64,000 nucleotides of DNA from NCBI GenBank assembly GCA_964617955.1, contig CAZTXB010000003.1, forward strand, positions 62,001 to 126,000, written 5' to 3'. Below, piece by piece: positions 45,159 to 53,933 of this stretch (position 1 is its first letter; the number at the start of each line of letters is the position of its first letter). The notes under the pieces are model-generated. The model saw only the letters and a list, made by a program, of their open reading frames with translations. It did not search any database and was not told the DNA's origin. Made by a program: the position numbers and the translations under genes. This DNA is from JABWCE01 sp964617955 (GTDB taxonomy: Bacteria; Bacteroidota; Bacteroidia; NS11-12g; UBA9320).

Positions 45159-45190
45159 ATTGCTTATTTATATTTATAATATTAAATTTG
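45159..45190 (+). promoter_or_regulatory. Probable promoter of rpsA
   Basis: ATTG (one mismatch) at 45159-45162, 20 bp, then an exact TAAATTTG at 45183-45190. Start predicted near 45196, just before the Shine-Dalgarno. This rules out the in-frame TTG at 45160 as start. Confidence 0.55.
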
Positions 45191-45198
45191 CCGCCCAC

Positions 45199-45206
45199 AA
45201 AGGAGG
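45199..45206 (+). promoter_or_regulatory. Strong Shine-Dalgarno of rpsA
   Basis: AAAGGAGG lies 10 nt before an in-frame TTG at 45217 and far from the ATG at 45253. It is the only strong Shine-Dalgarno I saw at a gene start in this window. Confidence 0.7.
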
Positions 45207-45216
45207 AACCAAAAAT

Positions 45217-47772
45217 TTGACCGAAAACACACACGAATTAGAAAATGAGGTTATGGCTTCAGAGCCTACTCAAAATGAAAGTGAAATCACCACTGAAAAC
45301 TCTGAATCTACAGAGAACATGAATGAACCCGAAACAGAGGCTCCGGTTGAAGAAACCGAAACTGAAAGCCCTGAAGTAGAAGAAATTACAGCAGACATTA
45401 CCGAAGACGAAAATCCGGAATCTTCAGTTGAACCGGTTTCAGAAGAACCTGAGGCGACAGAAGAAGCGCCGGTTGCGGATGAACCCGTTATGGCTATAGA
45501 AGAAACCAAGGTAGCCAAAGCTAAAAAAACAAAATCTGTAGAAGAACCTGCAGTTGCCACTACGCCTTCCGACGATTTCGATTGGAGCATGGACAACGAA
45601 GGATTCACAAAATATGACGACGGGTCACGCCAGTCCCTTATCGACATGTACAAGGGCACCTTCAACCAACTTGAAGAACACCAGGTTGTAAAAGGCACCG
45701 TGGTGGCGATGAACAGCAAAGATGTAGTCATCAACGTTGGCTATAAATCTGATGGAATTGTAAACCGAACTGAATTCAGGGAGTTTCCAAATCTGGCAGT
45801 GGGAGATACCGTTGAAGTTTATGTAGAAAAAACAGAAGATACACTTGGACAACTTATTCTGTCGCGCCGCAAGGCCATTGCAGAAAGTGCCTGGGATAAA
45901 ATAATAGCTGCCAAGGATGAAAACCAAATTGTTCGCGGATTAATTAAATCCAGGACAAAAGGTGGATTGGTAGTTGATATCATGGGTATGGATACCTTCT
46001 TACCCGGCTCACAAATTGATGTGAAACCAATTAAAGATTACGATGTTTACGTTGGCCAAACCATGGAATTCAAAGTGGTAAAGGTGAATGAGGCATTTAA
46101 AAATATTGTAATTTCACACAAGGCTCTCATTGAAGATGATATCGAGGCGCAGAAAGGAGAAATTCTTTCTCGCATGGAAAAAGGTCAGGTACTTGAAGGA
46201 GTGGTTAAAAACATGACCAACTTTGGAGTGTTTATTGACCTGGGAGGACTTGACGGCCTACTGCACATTACGGATATTTCTTGGGGTAGGGTTAATCATC
46301 CCGAGGAAGTACTGCAACTAGAGCAGAAAATCAACGTGGTTGTTCTTGACTTCGACGATGAAAAGAAGAGAATTTCTTTAGGTCTGAAACAATTAACCGA
46401 AAATCCTTGGAATGAACTGACGGCCTCATTGGAAGTTGGATCAAAAATCAAAGGAAAAGTGGTAACGGTAGCCGATTATGGCGCATTCGTTGAATTGTCA
46501 CCCGGTATTGAAGGATTGATCCACGTATCGGAAATGAGCTGGAGTCAACACCTTAAAAATCCACAGGATTTTATGAAAGTTGGTGATGAGGTTGAAGCAG
46601 TAGTGTTATCATTTGATAAGGATGAGCAGAAGATGTCACTGGGCATCAAACATCTGACTCCGGATCCATGGGAAAAAATTGAGGAAAAATATAAAGTCAA
46701 TTCTAAACACCAAGGCATCGTGAGAAATCTTACCAACTATGGTTTATTCATAGAATTGGAAGAAGGAGTTGATGGATTGGTCCATGTATCTGATTTATCA
46801 TGGAGCAAGAAAATTAAGCATCCTGCCGAGTTTACTAAGAAAGGTGAGCACATGGATGTGATTGTATTGGAAATTGACCGTGAAAATCGCAGACTGAGTC
46901 TTGGACACAAGCAACTAGACGAAAATCCATGGGAAACATTCGAAGGCATATTCACTGAAGGTTCTGAGCATACAGGTACCCTCACCGAAGTAAATGAAAA
47001 GGGAGCCACGGTTGCCTTGCCATATGGAGTAGAAGGATTCGCGCCAACCAAGCATTTGAAAAAAGAAGGCCTAAAAGCCGGCAATGCCAAAGTTGATGAC
47101 GAATTGGTTTTCCGTGTCATCGAGTTCAACAAGGATCAAAAGCGAATCATACTTTCACATACCGATATATGGAAAGATTTAGAGCGAGCCAAAAAAGACG
47201 AGGAGAAAAACGAAGTCGTAAGAAATGATAAGGCCACTTCTAAAAACCTGAAACGCTTTAACCAGCAAACTGAAAGATCCACCTTGGGTGAAATCGAGGC
47301 CTTATCCGGCTTAAAAGCATTGATGGACTCAAATGCCAAGAAGGCAACAGAGAAAGCAGCTAAAGAAGCTAAATCAACCGAAGCTAATGCAGAAGCTGCC
47401 CCTGAGGTGAAGCCTGTTAAAAAGGCCAAAGCTGAAAAAGTAGTAGCCGATGCCCCTGAAGCCAAAGTAGAGAAAAAGACCAAGGAAAAGCCGGCAAAAA
47501 AACAAGCCTCATCCGATGGGGATGAAAATGTGGCCAAATTGTTGAGCATAGTTGGTGAAGCTTCAGAAGGAAAAATGGACGACTTAAAAGCCATTGTAGG
47601 TATAGGTCCAAAGTTTGAAGGATCCCTTCATAAAATTGGCATATCGACCTACGAGCAATTGAGCAAGTTAACCGATGAGGGAGTTGAAATGATAGAGGCC
47701 TTAACCAAATCACCAGGGCGCGTAGAAAGGGAAAATTGGATAGGACAAGCCAAGGAACTATTAAATAATTAA
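45217..47772 (+). CDS. rpsA: 30S ribosomal protein S1 with acidic N-terminal and helix-hairpin-helix C-terminal extensions
   Basis: About 851 residues, against 550-600 for usual S1. Residues 1-120 are an acidic Glu/Pro/Thr-rich tail. Six S1 RNA-binding domains follow, for example VVKGTVVAMNSKDVVINVG, VLEGVVKNMTNFGVFIDLG and KHQGIVRNLTNYGLFIELE. Then comes a Lys/Ala-rich linker (ATEKAAKEAKSTEANAE) and a C-terminal helix-hairpin-helix-like domain (DDLKAIVGIGPKFEGSLHKI). S1 binds mRNA on the small subunit and helps initiation. Start: TTG at 45217 fits the Shine-Dalgarno; ATG at 45253 is the alternative. A strong terminator follows. Confidence 0.93.
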   Translation: MTENTHELENEVMASEPTQNESEITTENSESTENMNEPETEAPVEETETESPEVEEITADITEDENPESSVEPVSEEPEATEEAPVADEPVMAIEETKVAKAKKTKSVEEPAVATTPSDDFDWSMDNEGFTKYDDGSRQSLIDMYKGTFNQLEEHQVVKGTVVAMNSKDVVINVGYKSDGIVNRTEFREFPNLAVGDTVEVYVEKTEDTLGQLILSRRKAIAESAWDKIIAAKDENQIVRGLIKSRTKGGLVVDIMGMDTFLPGSQIDVKPIKDYDVYVGQTMEFKVVKVNEAFKNIVISHKALIEDDIEAQKGEILSRMEKGQVLEGVVKNMTNFGVFIDLGGLDGLLHITDISWGRVNHPEEVLQLEQKINVVVLDFDDEKKRISLGLKQLTENPWNELTASLEVGSKIKGKVVTVADYGAFVELSPGIEGLIHVSEMSWSQHLKNPQDFMKVGDEVEAVVLSFDKDEQKMSLGIKHLTPDPWEKIEEKYKVNSKHQGIVRNLTNYGLFIELEEGVDGLVHVSDLSWSKKIKHPAEFTKKGEHMDVIVLEIDRENRRLSLGHKQLDENPWETFEGIFTEGSEHTGTLTEVNEKGATVALPYGVEGFAPTKHLKKEGLKAGNAKVDDELVFRVIEFNKDQKRIILSHTDIWKDLERAKKDEEKNEVVRNDKATSKNLKRFNQQTERSTLGEIEALSGLKALMDSNAKKATEKAAKEAKSTEANAEAAPEVKPVKKAKAEKVVADAPEAKVEKKTKEKPAKKQASSDGDENVAKLLSIVGEASEGKMDDLKAIVGIGPKFEGSLHKIGISTYEQLSKLTDEGVEMIEALTKSPGRVERENWIGQAKELLNN

Positions 47773-47803
47773 GAATGTTGCAAAACTTATTTTTATAACT
47801 CAC

Positions 47804-47839
47804 AAAAAAAATCCCATTTTTGAAATGGGATTTTTTTTT
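47804..47839. terminator. Bidirectional-type terminator after rpsA
   Basis: AAAAAAATCCCATTT pairs with AAATGGGATTTTTTT across a 3-nt loop, with T runs in both directions. The EVE gene begins 13 bp beyond it. Confidence 0.88.
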
Positions 47840-47852
47840 GCAAGCAAGAATC

Positions 47853-48260
47853 GTGAACTATTGGATATTAAAATCAGAACCCGGAACCTACTCTTACGAG
47901 AGACTGGAGAGCGAAGGGATTGCTGTTTGGGATGGTATAAGAAATTATGCGGCACGAAATAATCTACGGGAAATGAAAAAGGGAGATATGTGTTACTTCT
48001 ACCACAGTAATTTAGGAAAACACATTGTAGGCATTGCGAAGGTAACAAAAGAACATTACCAAGATCCCACCTCCACTGATACTGCATGGTTGGCTGTGGA
48101 TATTGCCCCTTACAAAAAACTAAAACGGCCCGTTACTTTGGATGAAATGAAAAAAGTACCAAGCCTTTTACAAATAGACTTAATAAGGATTGGAAGGTTG
48201 TCGGTGAGTAAAATAAGTGAGACAGAATTTAAAACAATTGAAGCCCTTTCCTTGACATGA
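47853..48260 (+). CDS. EVE domain protein
   Basis: A 135-residue protein starting at GTG 47853 (MNYWILKSEPGTYSY), the usual beginning of EVE proteins. Earlier TTG starts lie inside the terminator. EVE motifs WDGIRNYAARNNLREMKKGD and CYFYHSNLGKHIVGIAKV are clear. The fold is related to PUA and YTH and is thought to bind modified bases in DNA or RNA. The stop overlaps the pyrR start by 4 bp, so the two are coupled. Confidence 0.9.
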   Translation: MNYWILKSEPGTYSYERLESEGIAVWDGIRNYAARNNLREMKKGDMCYFYHSNLGKHIVGIAKVTKEHYQDPTSTDTAWLAVDIAPYKKLKRPVTLDEMKKVPSLLQIDLIRIGRLSVSKISETEFKTIEALSLT

Positions 48261-48799
48261 TGCAAAAGCGATTAATTTTAGATTCCAGGCATTCGGGCAT
48301 AATCCTTGAACGCATAGCCCTTCAGATAACCGAGAATCATGGAGATTTGAACAATGTAGCTATTATAGGCATGCAGCCTCGAGGGGTAAAACTGGCCCGA
48401 AAACTGGTAGAAATCATTACCAGAATATCCGGAAACAAAAACCTTCTTTATGGCGAATTGGATAGTACCTTTTACAGGGACGATTTTAGGAAAGGGGATA
48501 AACTTTTGGTACCCAATTCCATCTCCATAGAATTTTTAACAGAAAATAAAAAAATAATATTGGTCGACGATGTGCTTTACACCGGCCGTTCGGTGCGTTC
48601 GTCGCTCAATGCCCTTGCCGATTTCGGACGACCCCTTAAAATAGAGTTAATGTCCCTGATTGATAGAAAATTTAACCGGGAGTTGCCCATTCAACCCGAT
48701 TACATTGGTGAGGAAGTTGATACCCGCACCCATGACAGAGTGGAAGTGGTTTGGGTAGAAAACTCCCCAACGCCCGAGGTATGGATTATTACTGAATGA
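48257..48799 (+). CDS. pyrR: Bifunctional pyrimidine regulator / uracil phosphoribosyltransferase PyrR
   Basis: A 180-residue protein with the PRPP-binding loop ILVDDVLYTGRSVRSSL (101-117), GMQPRGVKLA (39-48), YRDDFRKGD and SLIDRKFNRELPI, all typical of PyrR. In Gram-positive bacteria PyrR binds pyr mRNA leaders when UMP is high and also makes UMP from uracil. No PyrR-binding leader is visible ahead of this operon, so in this organism it may act mainly as an enzyme. It is directly followed by pyrB. Confidence 0.93.
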   Translation: MMQKRLILDSRHSGIILERIALQITENHGDLNNVAIIGMQPRGVKLARKLVEIITRISGNKNLLYGELDSTFYRDDFRKGDKLLVPNSISIEFLTENKKIILVDDVLYTGRSVRSSLNALADFGRPLKIELMSLIDRKFNRELPIQPDYIGEEVDTRTHDRVEVVWVENSPTPEVWIITE

Positions 48800-48858
48800 G
48801 TTAATAAATTGATAAAGAACAAATAGAGGCTAAAAATTTGGAAGATCAAAAATTAGAA

Positions 48859-49788
48859 ATGGAAGAATCGCTCAGCGTCAACCATCTGCTCGGCATCAAG
48901 GAATTGAACGAGTCGGACATCCAGCTTATTTTCAAAACGGCCGACAATTTTAAAACGGTTATCAATAGGCCCATAAAGCGGGTACCAACGCTTCGGGACA
49001 TAACCATTGCCAATATATTTTTTGAAAACTCAACCCGGACAAGGGTTTCCTTTGAGTTGGCCGAGAAGCGATTGTCAGCCGATATAGTCAATTTTTCTTC
49101 ATCAGCCTCCTCTGTTTCCAAAGGTGAAACTTTGATAGACACTGTAAATAATATATTGGCTATGAAAGTGGATATGGTGGTGATGAGACACCCCGCCCCG
49201 GGAGCCGCTATATTTTTAGCCAAGCATACCAAAACACAGGTGATTAACGCAGGTGACGGAACCCATGAGCACCCGACACAAGCCCTGCTCGATGCTTATT
49301 CAATCAGAGAGAGGCTAGGGTCGGTTAAAGGAAAAAAGATAGCCATAGTCGGTGACATTATGCATTCAAGGGTAGCTTTGTCAAATATCATTTGTCTTCA
49401 AAAATTGGGTGCGGAAGTGATGGTTTGCGGTCCGGCCACCCTCATTCCCAAACATATTGCACATCTGGGAGTTAAAGTTGAATATAATTTAAAAAATGCC
49501 CTCGAATGGTGTGATGTAGCCAATATGCTTCGTATACAGTTGGAAAGGCAGGATATTAAATATTTCCCGAGTTTAAGGGAATACACCATGCAATATGGTT
49601 TAAACAAAAAAATACTCGAAAGCCTTAGCAAACCCATTACCGTTATGCATCCGGGGCCAATTAACAGAGGCGTTGAAATCACAAGCGACGTGGCCGATCA
49701 CAGCCAGTCCATCATACTAGAGCAAGTTGAAAATGGCGTTGCAATCCGAATGGCCGTTCTCTACCTTCTGGCCATGAAAAGGGTATAA
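48859..49788 (+). CDS. pyrB: Aspartate carbamoyltransferase catalytic subunit PyrB
   Basis: A 309-residue enzyme joining carbamoyl phosphate and aspartate, the second step of pyrimidine synthesis. Carbamoyl-phosphate motif FENSTRTRVSFELA (S58-T61), then HPAPGAA, GDGTHEHPTQALLDAY and HPGPINRGVE are all intact. The ATG at 48859 gives the normal length; an in-frame TTG at 48838 would add 7 residues. No PyrI regulatory subunit is present. It lies between pyrR and ansA. Confidence 0.95.
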   Translation: MEESLSVNHLLGIKELNESDIQLIFKTADNFKTVINRPIKRVPTLRDITIANIFFENSTRTRVSFELAEKRLSADIVNFSSSASSVSKGETLIDTVNNILAMKVDMVVMRHPAPGAAIFLAKHTKTQVINAGDGTHEHPTQALLDAYSIRERLGSVKGKKIAIVGDIMHSRVALSNIICLQKLGAEVMVCGPATLIPKHIAHLGVKVEYNLKNALEWCDVANMLRIQLERQDIKYFPSLREYTMQYGLNKKILESLSKPITVMHPGPINRGVEITSDVADHSQSIILEQVENGVAIRMAVLYLLAMKRV

Positions 49789-49795
49789 TAAAGGA

Positions 49796-50842
49796 ATGGC
49801 TAAAATTTTAATAATTTATACCGGAGGTACAATCGGGATGGGGCAGGAAAAAGCCGACGATCCGGGAAGTGCCTTAGTACCTAAAGGGTGGGAATTTTTA
49901 CAAGAAGCCATGCCCTCCCTCTCGCCTTCGGGTTTTTTTTGCAGAGAAAAGGGTATAGAATTTTCCTATATATCGTTCGAAAAGGTTATAGACAGTTCTG
50001 AATTCACGCCCAGTCACTGGGCTAAAATTGCTGAACTCATTGACAAGAATTACGAAACCCATCAAGGATTTATTGTCATTCATGGAACCGATACCATGGC
50101 CTACACCGCCTCTGCCATGAGTTTTATGTTTAACAATTTGTCGAAGCCGGTGGTGCTCACAGGAAGTCAATTGCCAATTTACCACCCTCGGACCGATGGT
50201 ACGGCCAATTTAAGCAACGCTATACACATTGCTGCCGCTCCTGTTTTTGGCTTGCCTATTATTCCCGAGGTTATGATTTGTTTCAATGACACGCTCATCA
50301 GAGGCAACCGATCGACCAAATCCAGCTCCAAAGATTTTTCGGGTTTCGAATCGCCCTCATATCCTTCTTTAGGAAGTTTAGGGCAGGCCATTCAAATAAA
50401 GGATAAGCACATTTTACCCACCCCTCGTGAAATGTTTTCAGTCTCGTCAAGTTTCGAAACCAATGTCATCATCATATCGCTCTTTCCGGGTTTCAATTCA
50501 TCAATTCTTGAAAAGTTAGCGGATGACCACTCCCTTAAGGGGATTATATTGCGAACCTTTGGCTCCGGGAATGCGCCATCCTCTGATCCATTTATCAAGG
50601 CCGTTCAAAGCTTAATAGAAAAAAAGAAAACCGTATTAAATATATCGCAGTGTCAGGAAGGATTTGTAGATATGCATAAATACAAAACCGGATTAAATTT
50701 ATCAGCTTGTGGGGTTATTGGAGGGGCTGATATGACCGTTGAGGCCGCTACCTCAAAATTGATGTGGGGTTTAAAAAATATTCCTGAATCAGAGCTCGCT
50801 GGATTTCTCTCTTCAAATATCAAGGGCGAGCTCAGCAAATAA
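49796..50842 (+). CDS. ansA: Type I L-asparaginase
   Basis: A 348-residue enzyme hydrolysing asparagine to aspartate and ammonia. Nucleophile motif YTGGTIGM (T12) and second motif HGTDTMAYTAS (T98, D99) are intact, and there is no signal peptide, fitting the cytoplasmic type I enzyme. It lies 7 bp after pyrB; making aspartate beside its consumer PyrB is a sensible pairing, though this is inference. The gap 50843-51067 has no clear feature. Confidence 0.93.
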   Translation: MAKILIIYTGGTIGMGQEKADDPGSALVPKGWEFLQEAMPSLSPSGFFCREKGIEFSYISFEKVIDSSEFTPSHWAKIAELIDKNYETHQGFIVIHGTDTMAYTASAMSFMFNNLSKPVVLTGSQLPIYHPRTDGTANLSNAIHIAAAPVFGLPIIPEVMICFNDTLIRGNRSTKSSSKDFSGFESPSYPSLGSLGQAIQIKDKHILPTPREMFSVSSSFETNVIIISLFPGFNSSILEKLADDHSLKGIILRTFGSGNAPSSDPFIKAVQSLIEKKKTVLNISQCQEGFVDMHKYKTGLNLSACGVIGGADMTVEAATSKLMWGLKNIPESELAGFLSSNIKGELSK

Positions 50843-51067
50843 GAAAGCGGAGCTTAAAAAATTTTGATAGTTCCTTCAGAGCGTTTATCCATGCTTTCCT
50901 ATCAAAGCCAAAACTCACATTCTAAAGTAATCAAGAGGTTACGTTAGGAAGTATAAAAAAGGGTTAAAAAGCATAACGTTCCTATAAGTCTATAATTGTG
51001 AATTTAGCCCTCTTTAAATGCGAAGGTGAGTTACGCAGCAGCTAATTACGCTCTGATGCTTATAAAA

Positions 51068-53533
51068 TTAATGGGCAATAAAGAGTTTTTGCTTGAATTC
51101 TAACTCATTGTTTAAGTTATAAAAACTTATAAAGTATAAGCCATTCACTAATCCCAAAACATCTAAGCTTGAGATAGAATGAAAGGAATCATGCATGAAT
51201 ATTTTACCATGAATATCCGAAATTACAAATTTGGTTTCAGGAGCTTTTAATCCAAACGATTCAATAGTTATGAGGTTTGAAGCTGGGTTTGGATAAATTT
51301 TAAATATATTTTTGTTCTTATCACTTTCCATTCTAAGGACCACCGAATGTGAATATTCGTGTTTTCCATCAAAATCTATTTGCTTTAATCGATAGTAACT
51401 TTCCTCACCATTAAAAGTATTATCAATAAAGGAATAATTGACCAGCTGATTGGTTGTGCCATTGCCTTTCACGCTGCCTATATTCTCAAACGATTTGTTG
51501 TCATAGCTTTTTTCAATAATAAAATAGTCGTTATTGATTTCCGAAACGGTTGCCCATTTTAATAAAGCCTTGTTTCCCAGGTTTTCGATCTTTAAATAAA
51601 GGAGTTTAACTGGCAGCACTCCACAGGTATAGGGGTCGACGCTATAATTTGAACCATTATTTGTTACCGAACCTCCGGTAACAGAACCCCCGTTATAGGT
51701 TATGGTTCCTCCATTATACTTGGTTACGCCGCTTGAGCTTCCAATACTGATGGTATATCCATTGAGATCAAGGGTTCCATTTCCTACAATTAATTGTTGG
51801 CCGCCTGTTCTGTTTAACGTTAAATTTGATAATAAGGTCACCTTTCCTGAAGATTTATTAATAATAATATCCCCATCATAATTTGAGGTGGCTCCGGTTA
51901 AATCTAAATTTTGGTTGTCACCGCATATAAAAGTAATAGTAGGAGGATATGAACCATCACAATACGTTGAACTTATGGTTACGTTTCCCCTTACCTTTAT
52001 TAAATTTTTTGCCCCAACTCCACCCGATTCCCATGATCGTGACCATATTTGCCCTGAAATGAGATTTAAGTTGCCTTCAACAACCATGATGTCGGCGCCG
52101 GTAGCCATTTTGTTATATGTGCAACTCGATTTATTATAGTTAACATTATAAAAAACCTCTTGAGTTACAAAGTCCATAATATACCAACTGCCATGGGTGC
52201 CGTCGAAAGTTACGGTACCAAAATTATGGTTAAAAGTTCCGCTGCTGGGATGATCCCAGGCATAGGACACATACATGTTGCCGGAAGGGGCATTGAATGT
52301 GCCTGTACTTAAATTGAATGAGCCATCAATATCCAATGTAACACTGTTGCTATTAAAGGTTCCACCCGCGATTGTAAATCCCGAATAAATGTTTATTAAA
52401 GAGGCACCGGTTACATTAAATGTGCCTGCGGATTGATTCAAATTGCTGTGATTGAAATTACCTGTACCACTCAAATTGGAGGTTGAACCGTTTATATACA
52501 CAAAGCCACCTGAGGTATTGTTAACTGTTTTACCATTTAAATTAAAAGTTCCTGACGTAAATGTAAAATTTTGAGCAGCTCCACCGTTCATGGTCAGATC
52601 AGATAATAATTTCACTTCGCCACTTGACTTATTTATCTTTATATGTCCATCAACCAATGCTGTTGCGCCGGTGAGGTCAAAATTCTGAACGCTGGTAGTC
52701 CCAGAAAAAAGCAGGGTAACGTCCTTATGAACATACCCAAAAGTACTGGATACTGTTGCATTTCCTCTGATGTCGATAGCTACTGCATAGCCATCATTCC
52801 ACGGTGCTATTATTCCCCGGGTCAAGTTTAAATTATTTAACACAACCAGATTATCATTGTTCGAATTCATAAGCCTATTTCCTGAGGTAAGATCAAAGGT
52901 TAGGTTATAAAACGTTTCGGTATTGCCAATGATGCTAATTTTACATGAATAAATATCCGTACTTCCATCAAAAATCACTGTTCCGTTATTGTGATTAAAG
53001 GTACCCGAAGTGGTGTGTTCCCAATTTGATGATAATTTGAAATCTCCCGAGGTAGATGTAAATGTACCTCCCGACAAATAAAACCCGGTTCCATCAATAT
53101 CGAGTGTTCCGCTTCCGGCATTAAAAGACCCACCGGAAATAGTTAGCCTGCTGCCAATGTTAATATTACCACTTCCCCCATTAAAGGTTCCGCTGGACTG
53201 AATGAGCCATGAAACTCCAATTGTTATGGTATGGTTTGTGTTAGTGATCACACCTGTGTATCCACTGATGTAAAAACCCTCTACATTTACATTCGCGTCA
53301 AGGGTTACATTTCCATTTCTATTGCTGTTAAAATTCGCAATATCAGAGGCCCCGGGAACGCTTGCACCTCCAGATCCACCTGAGGAGGTTGACCAATTGG
53401 CGGTATTGTTCCAATTTGAAGTTGTAGTGGCTATCCAATAGCGGGATGCTGCATGTGTTGAGCTTATCTGAATGAGTAAGAAAAACTTAATCAAAAAAAA
53501 TACTGAGAGCTTATTTTTTTTCAATGTTGTCAT
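51068..53533 (-). CDS. Repetitive T9SS-exported adhesin-like protein
   Basis: An 821-residue secreted protein. Signal peptide (FFLIKFFLLIQISSTHAAS), then the opening RYWIATTTSNWNNTANWS. A beta-solenoid part follows with two related blocks of about 205 residues (132-336 and 387-594), each with TLDIDG, SGTFNHN.GTV.FDG, LDLTGAT or FDLTGAT, and KSSGKVTLLSNLT. A fibronectin-like segment (KWATVSEINNDYFIIEKS) leads into the T9SS domain (IYPNPASNLITI, ISDIHGKIFM, LVNGLYFISF). Probably a surface fibre or adhesin. The 400-bp gap behind it (53534-53933) holds only an isolated TAGATTTG (53672-53679). Confidence 0.85.
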   Translation of the reverse strand: MTTLKKNKLSVFFLIKFFLLIQISSTHAASRYWIATTTSNWNNTANWSTSSGGSGGASVPGASDIANFNSNRNGNVTLDANVNVEGFYISGYTGVITNTNHTITIGVSWLIQSSGTFNGGSGNINIGSRLTISGGSFNAGSGTLDIDGTGFYLSGGTFTSTSGDFKLSSNWEHTTSGTFNHNNGTVIFDGSTDIYSCKISIIGNTETFYNLTFDLTSGNRLMNSNNDNLVVLNNLNLTRGIIAPWNDGYAVAIDIRGNATVSSTFGYVHKDVTLLFSGTTSVQNFDLTGATALVDGHIKINKSSGEVKLLSDLTMNGGAAQNFTFTSGTFNLNGKTVNNTSGGFVYINGSTSNLSGTGNFNHSNLNQSAGTFNVTGASLINIYSGFTIAGGTFNSNSVTLDIDGSFNLSTGTFNAPSGNMYVSYAWDHPSSGTFNHNFGTVTFDGTHGSWYIMDFVTQEVFYNVNYNKSSCTYNKMATGADIMVVEGNLNLISGQIWSRSWESGGVGAKNLIKVRGNVTISSTYCDGSYPPTITFICGDNQNLDLTGATSNYDGDIIINKSSGKVTLLSNLTLNRTGGQQLIVGNGTLDLNGYTISIGSSSGVTKYNGGTITYNGGSVTGGSVTNNGSNYSVDPYTCGVLPVKLLYLKIENLGNKALLKWATVSEINNDYFIIEKSYDNKSFENIGSVKGNGTTNQLVNYSFIDNTFNGEESYYRLKQIDFDGKHEYSHSVVLRMESDKNKNIFKIYPNPASNLITIESFGLKAPETKFVISDIHGKIFMHDSFHSISSLDVLGLVNGLYFISFYNLNNELEFKQKLFIAH

Positions 53534-53933
53534 TTTGGTGTCTTGTGGTTTTAACTTGTTAAAGGTGCAATTACAATGTTTATGCCATTATTCATAACCT
53601 GCTCAATTACTGTATCTTGTAATTTACCCAATGCCATAAATTCCCATTATGAGATAGAATTTTCCCATTTTTAGATTTGCTATTTGAATGTAATATCTTG
53701 TTTCATGCTAACTATTAATTCAGCCTGGCTTCAATGTATCGAAATGGATTAAAATAGACCGGGCCCAGTTTTTATTTCCAATTTTTATTAGCTATAACAC
53801 CATTAGATTTTACCAAATGGATGCTCCGACAAGAGTCTCTTCCGTTAATTAAATGTGGAAAACAAGCCCTTAGCAAAAGCCTTAAAAGACGCGCTTTTTA
53901 ATGTAAATTTACCCATTCATACATACCAAACAC

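Noticed and set aside
45270..45734. Long antisense open frame opposite the start of rpsA
   Set aside because: Ser/Thr-rich shadow of the acidic S1 tail; no start context or domain.
47136..47594. Antisense open frame opposite the S1 linker
   Set aside because: Low-complexity shadow of the Lys/Ala/Glu-rich coding strand.
47804..47839. PyrR-dependent attenuator ahead of the pyr operon
   Set aside because: The hairpin fits a simple rpsA terminator, and no PyrR-binding loop sequence or antiterminator was seen.
53672..53679. TAGATTTG as a promoter in the 53534-53933 gap
   Set aside because: It has no -33 box and no gene follows within about 250 bp on that strand.
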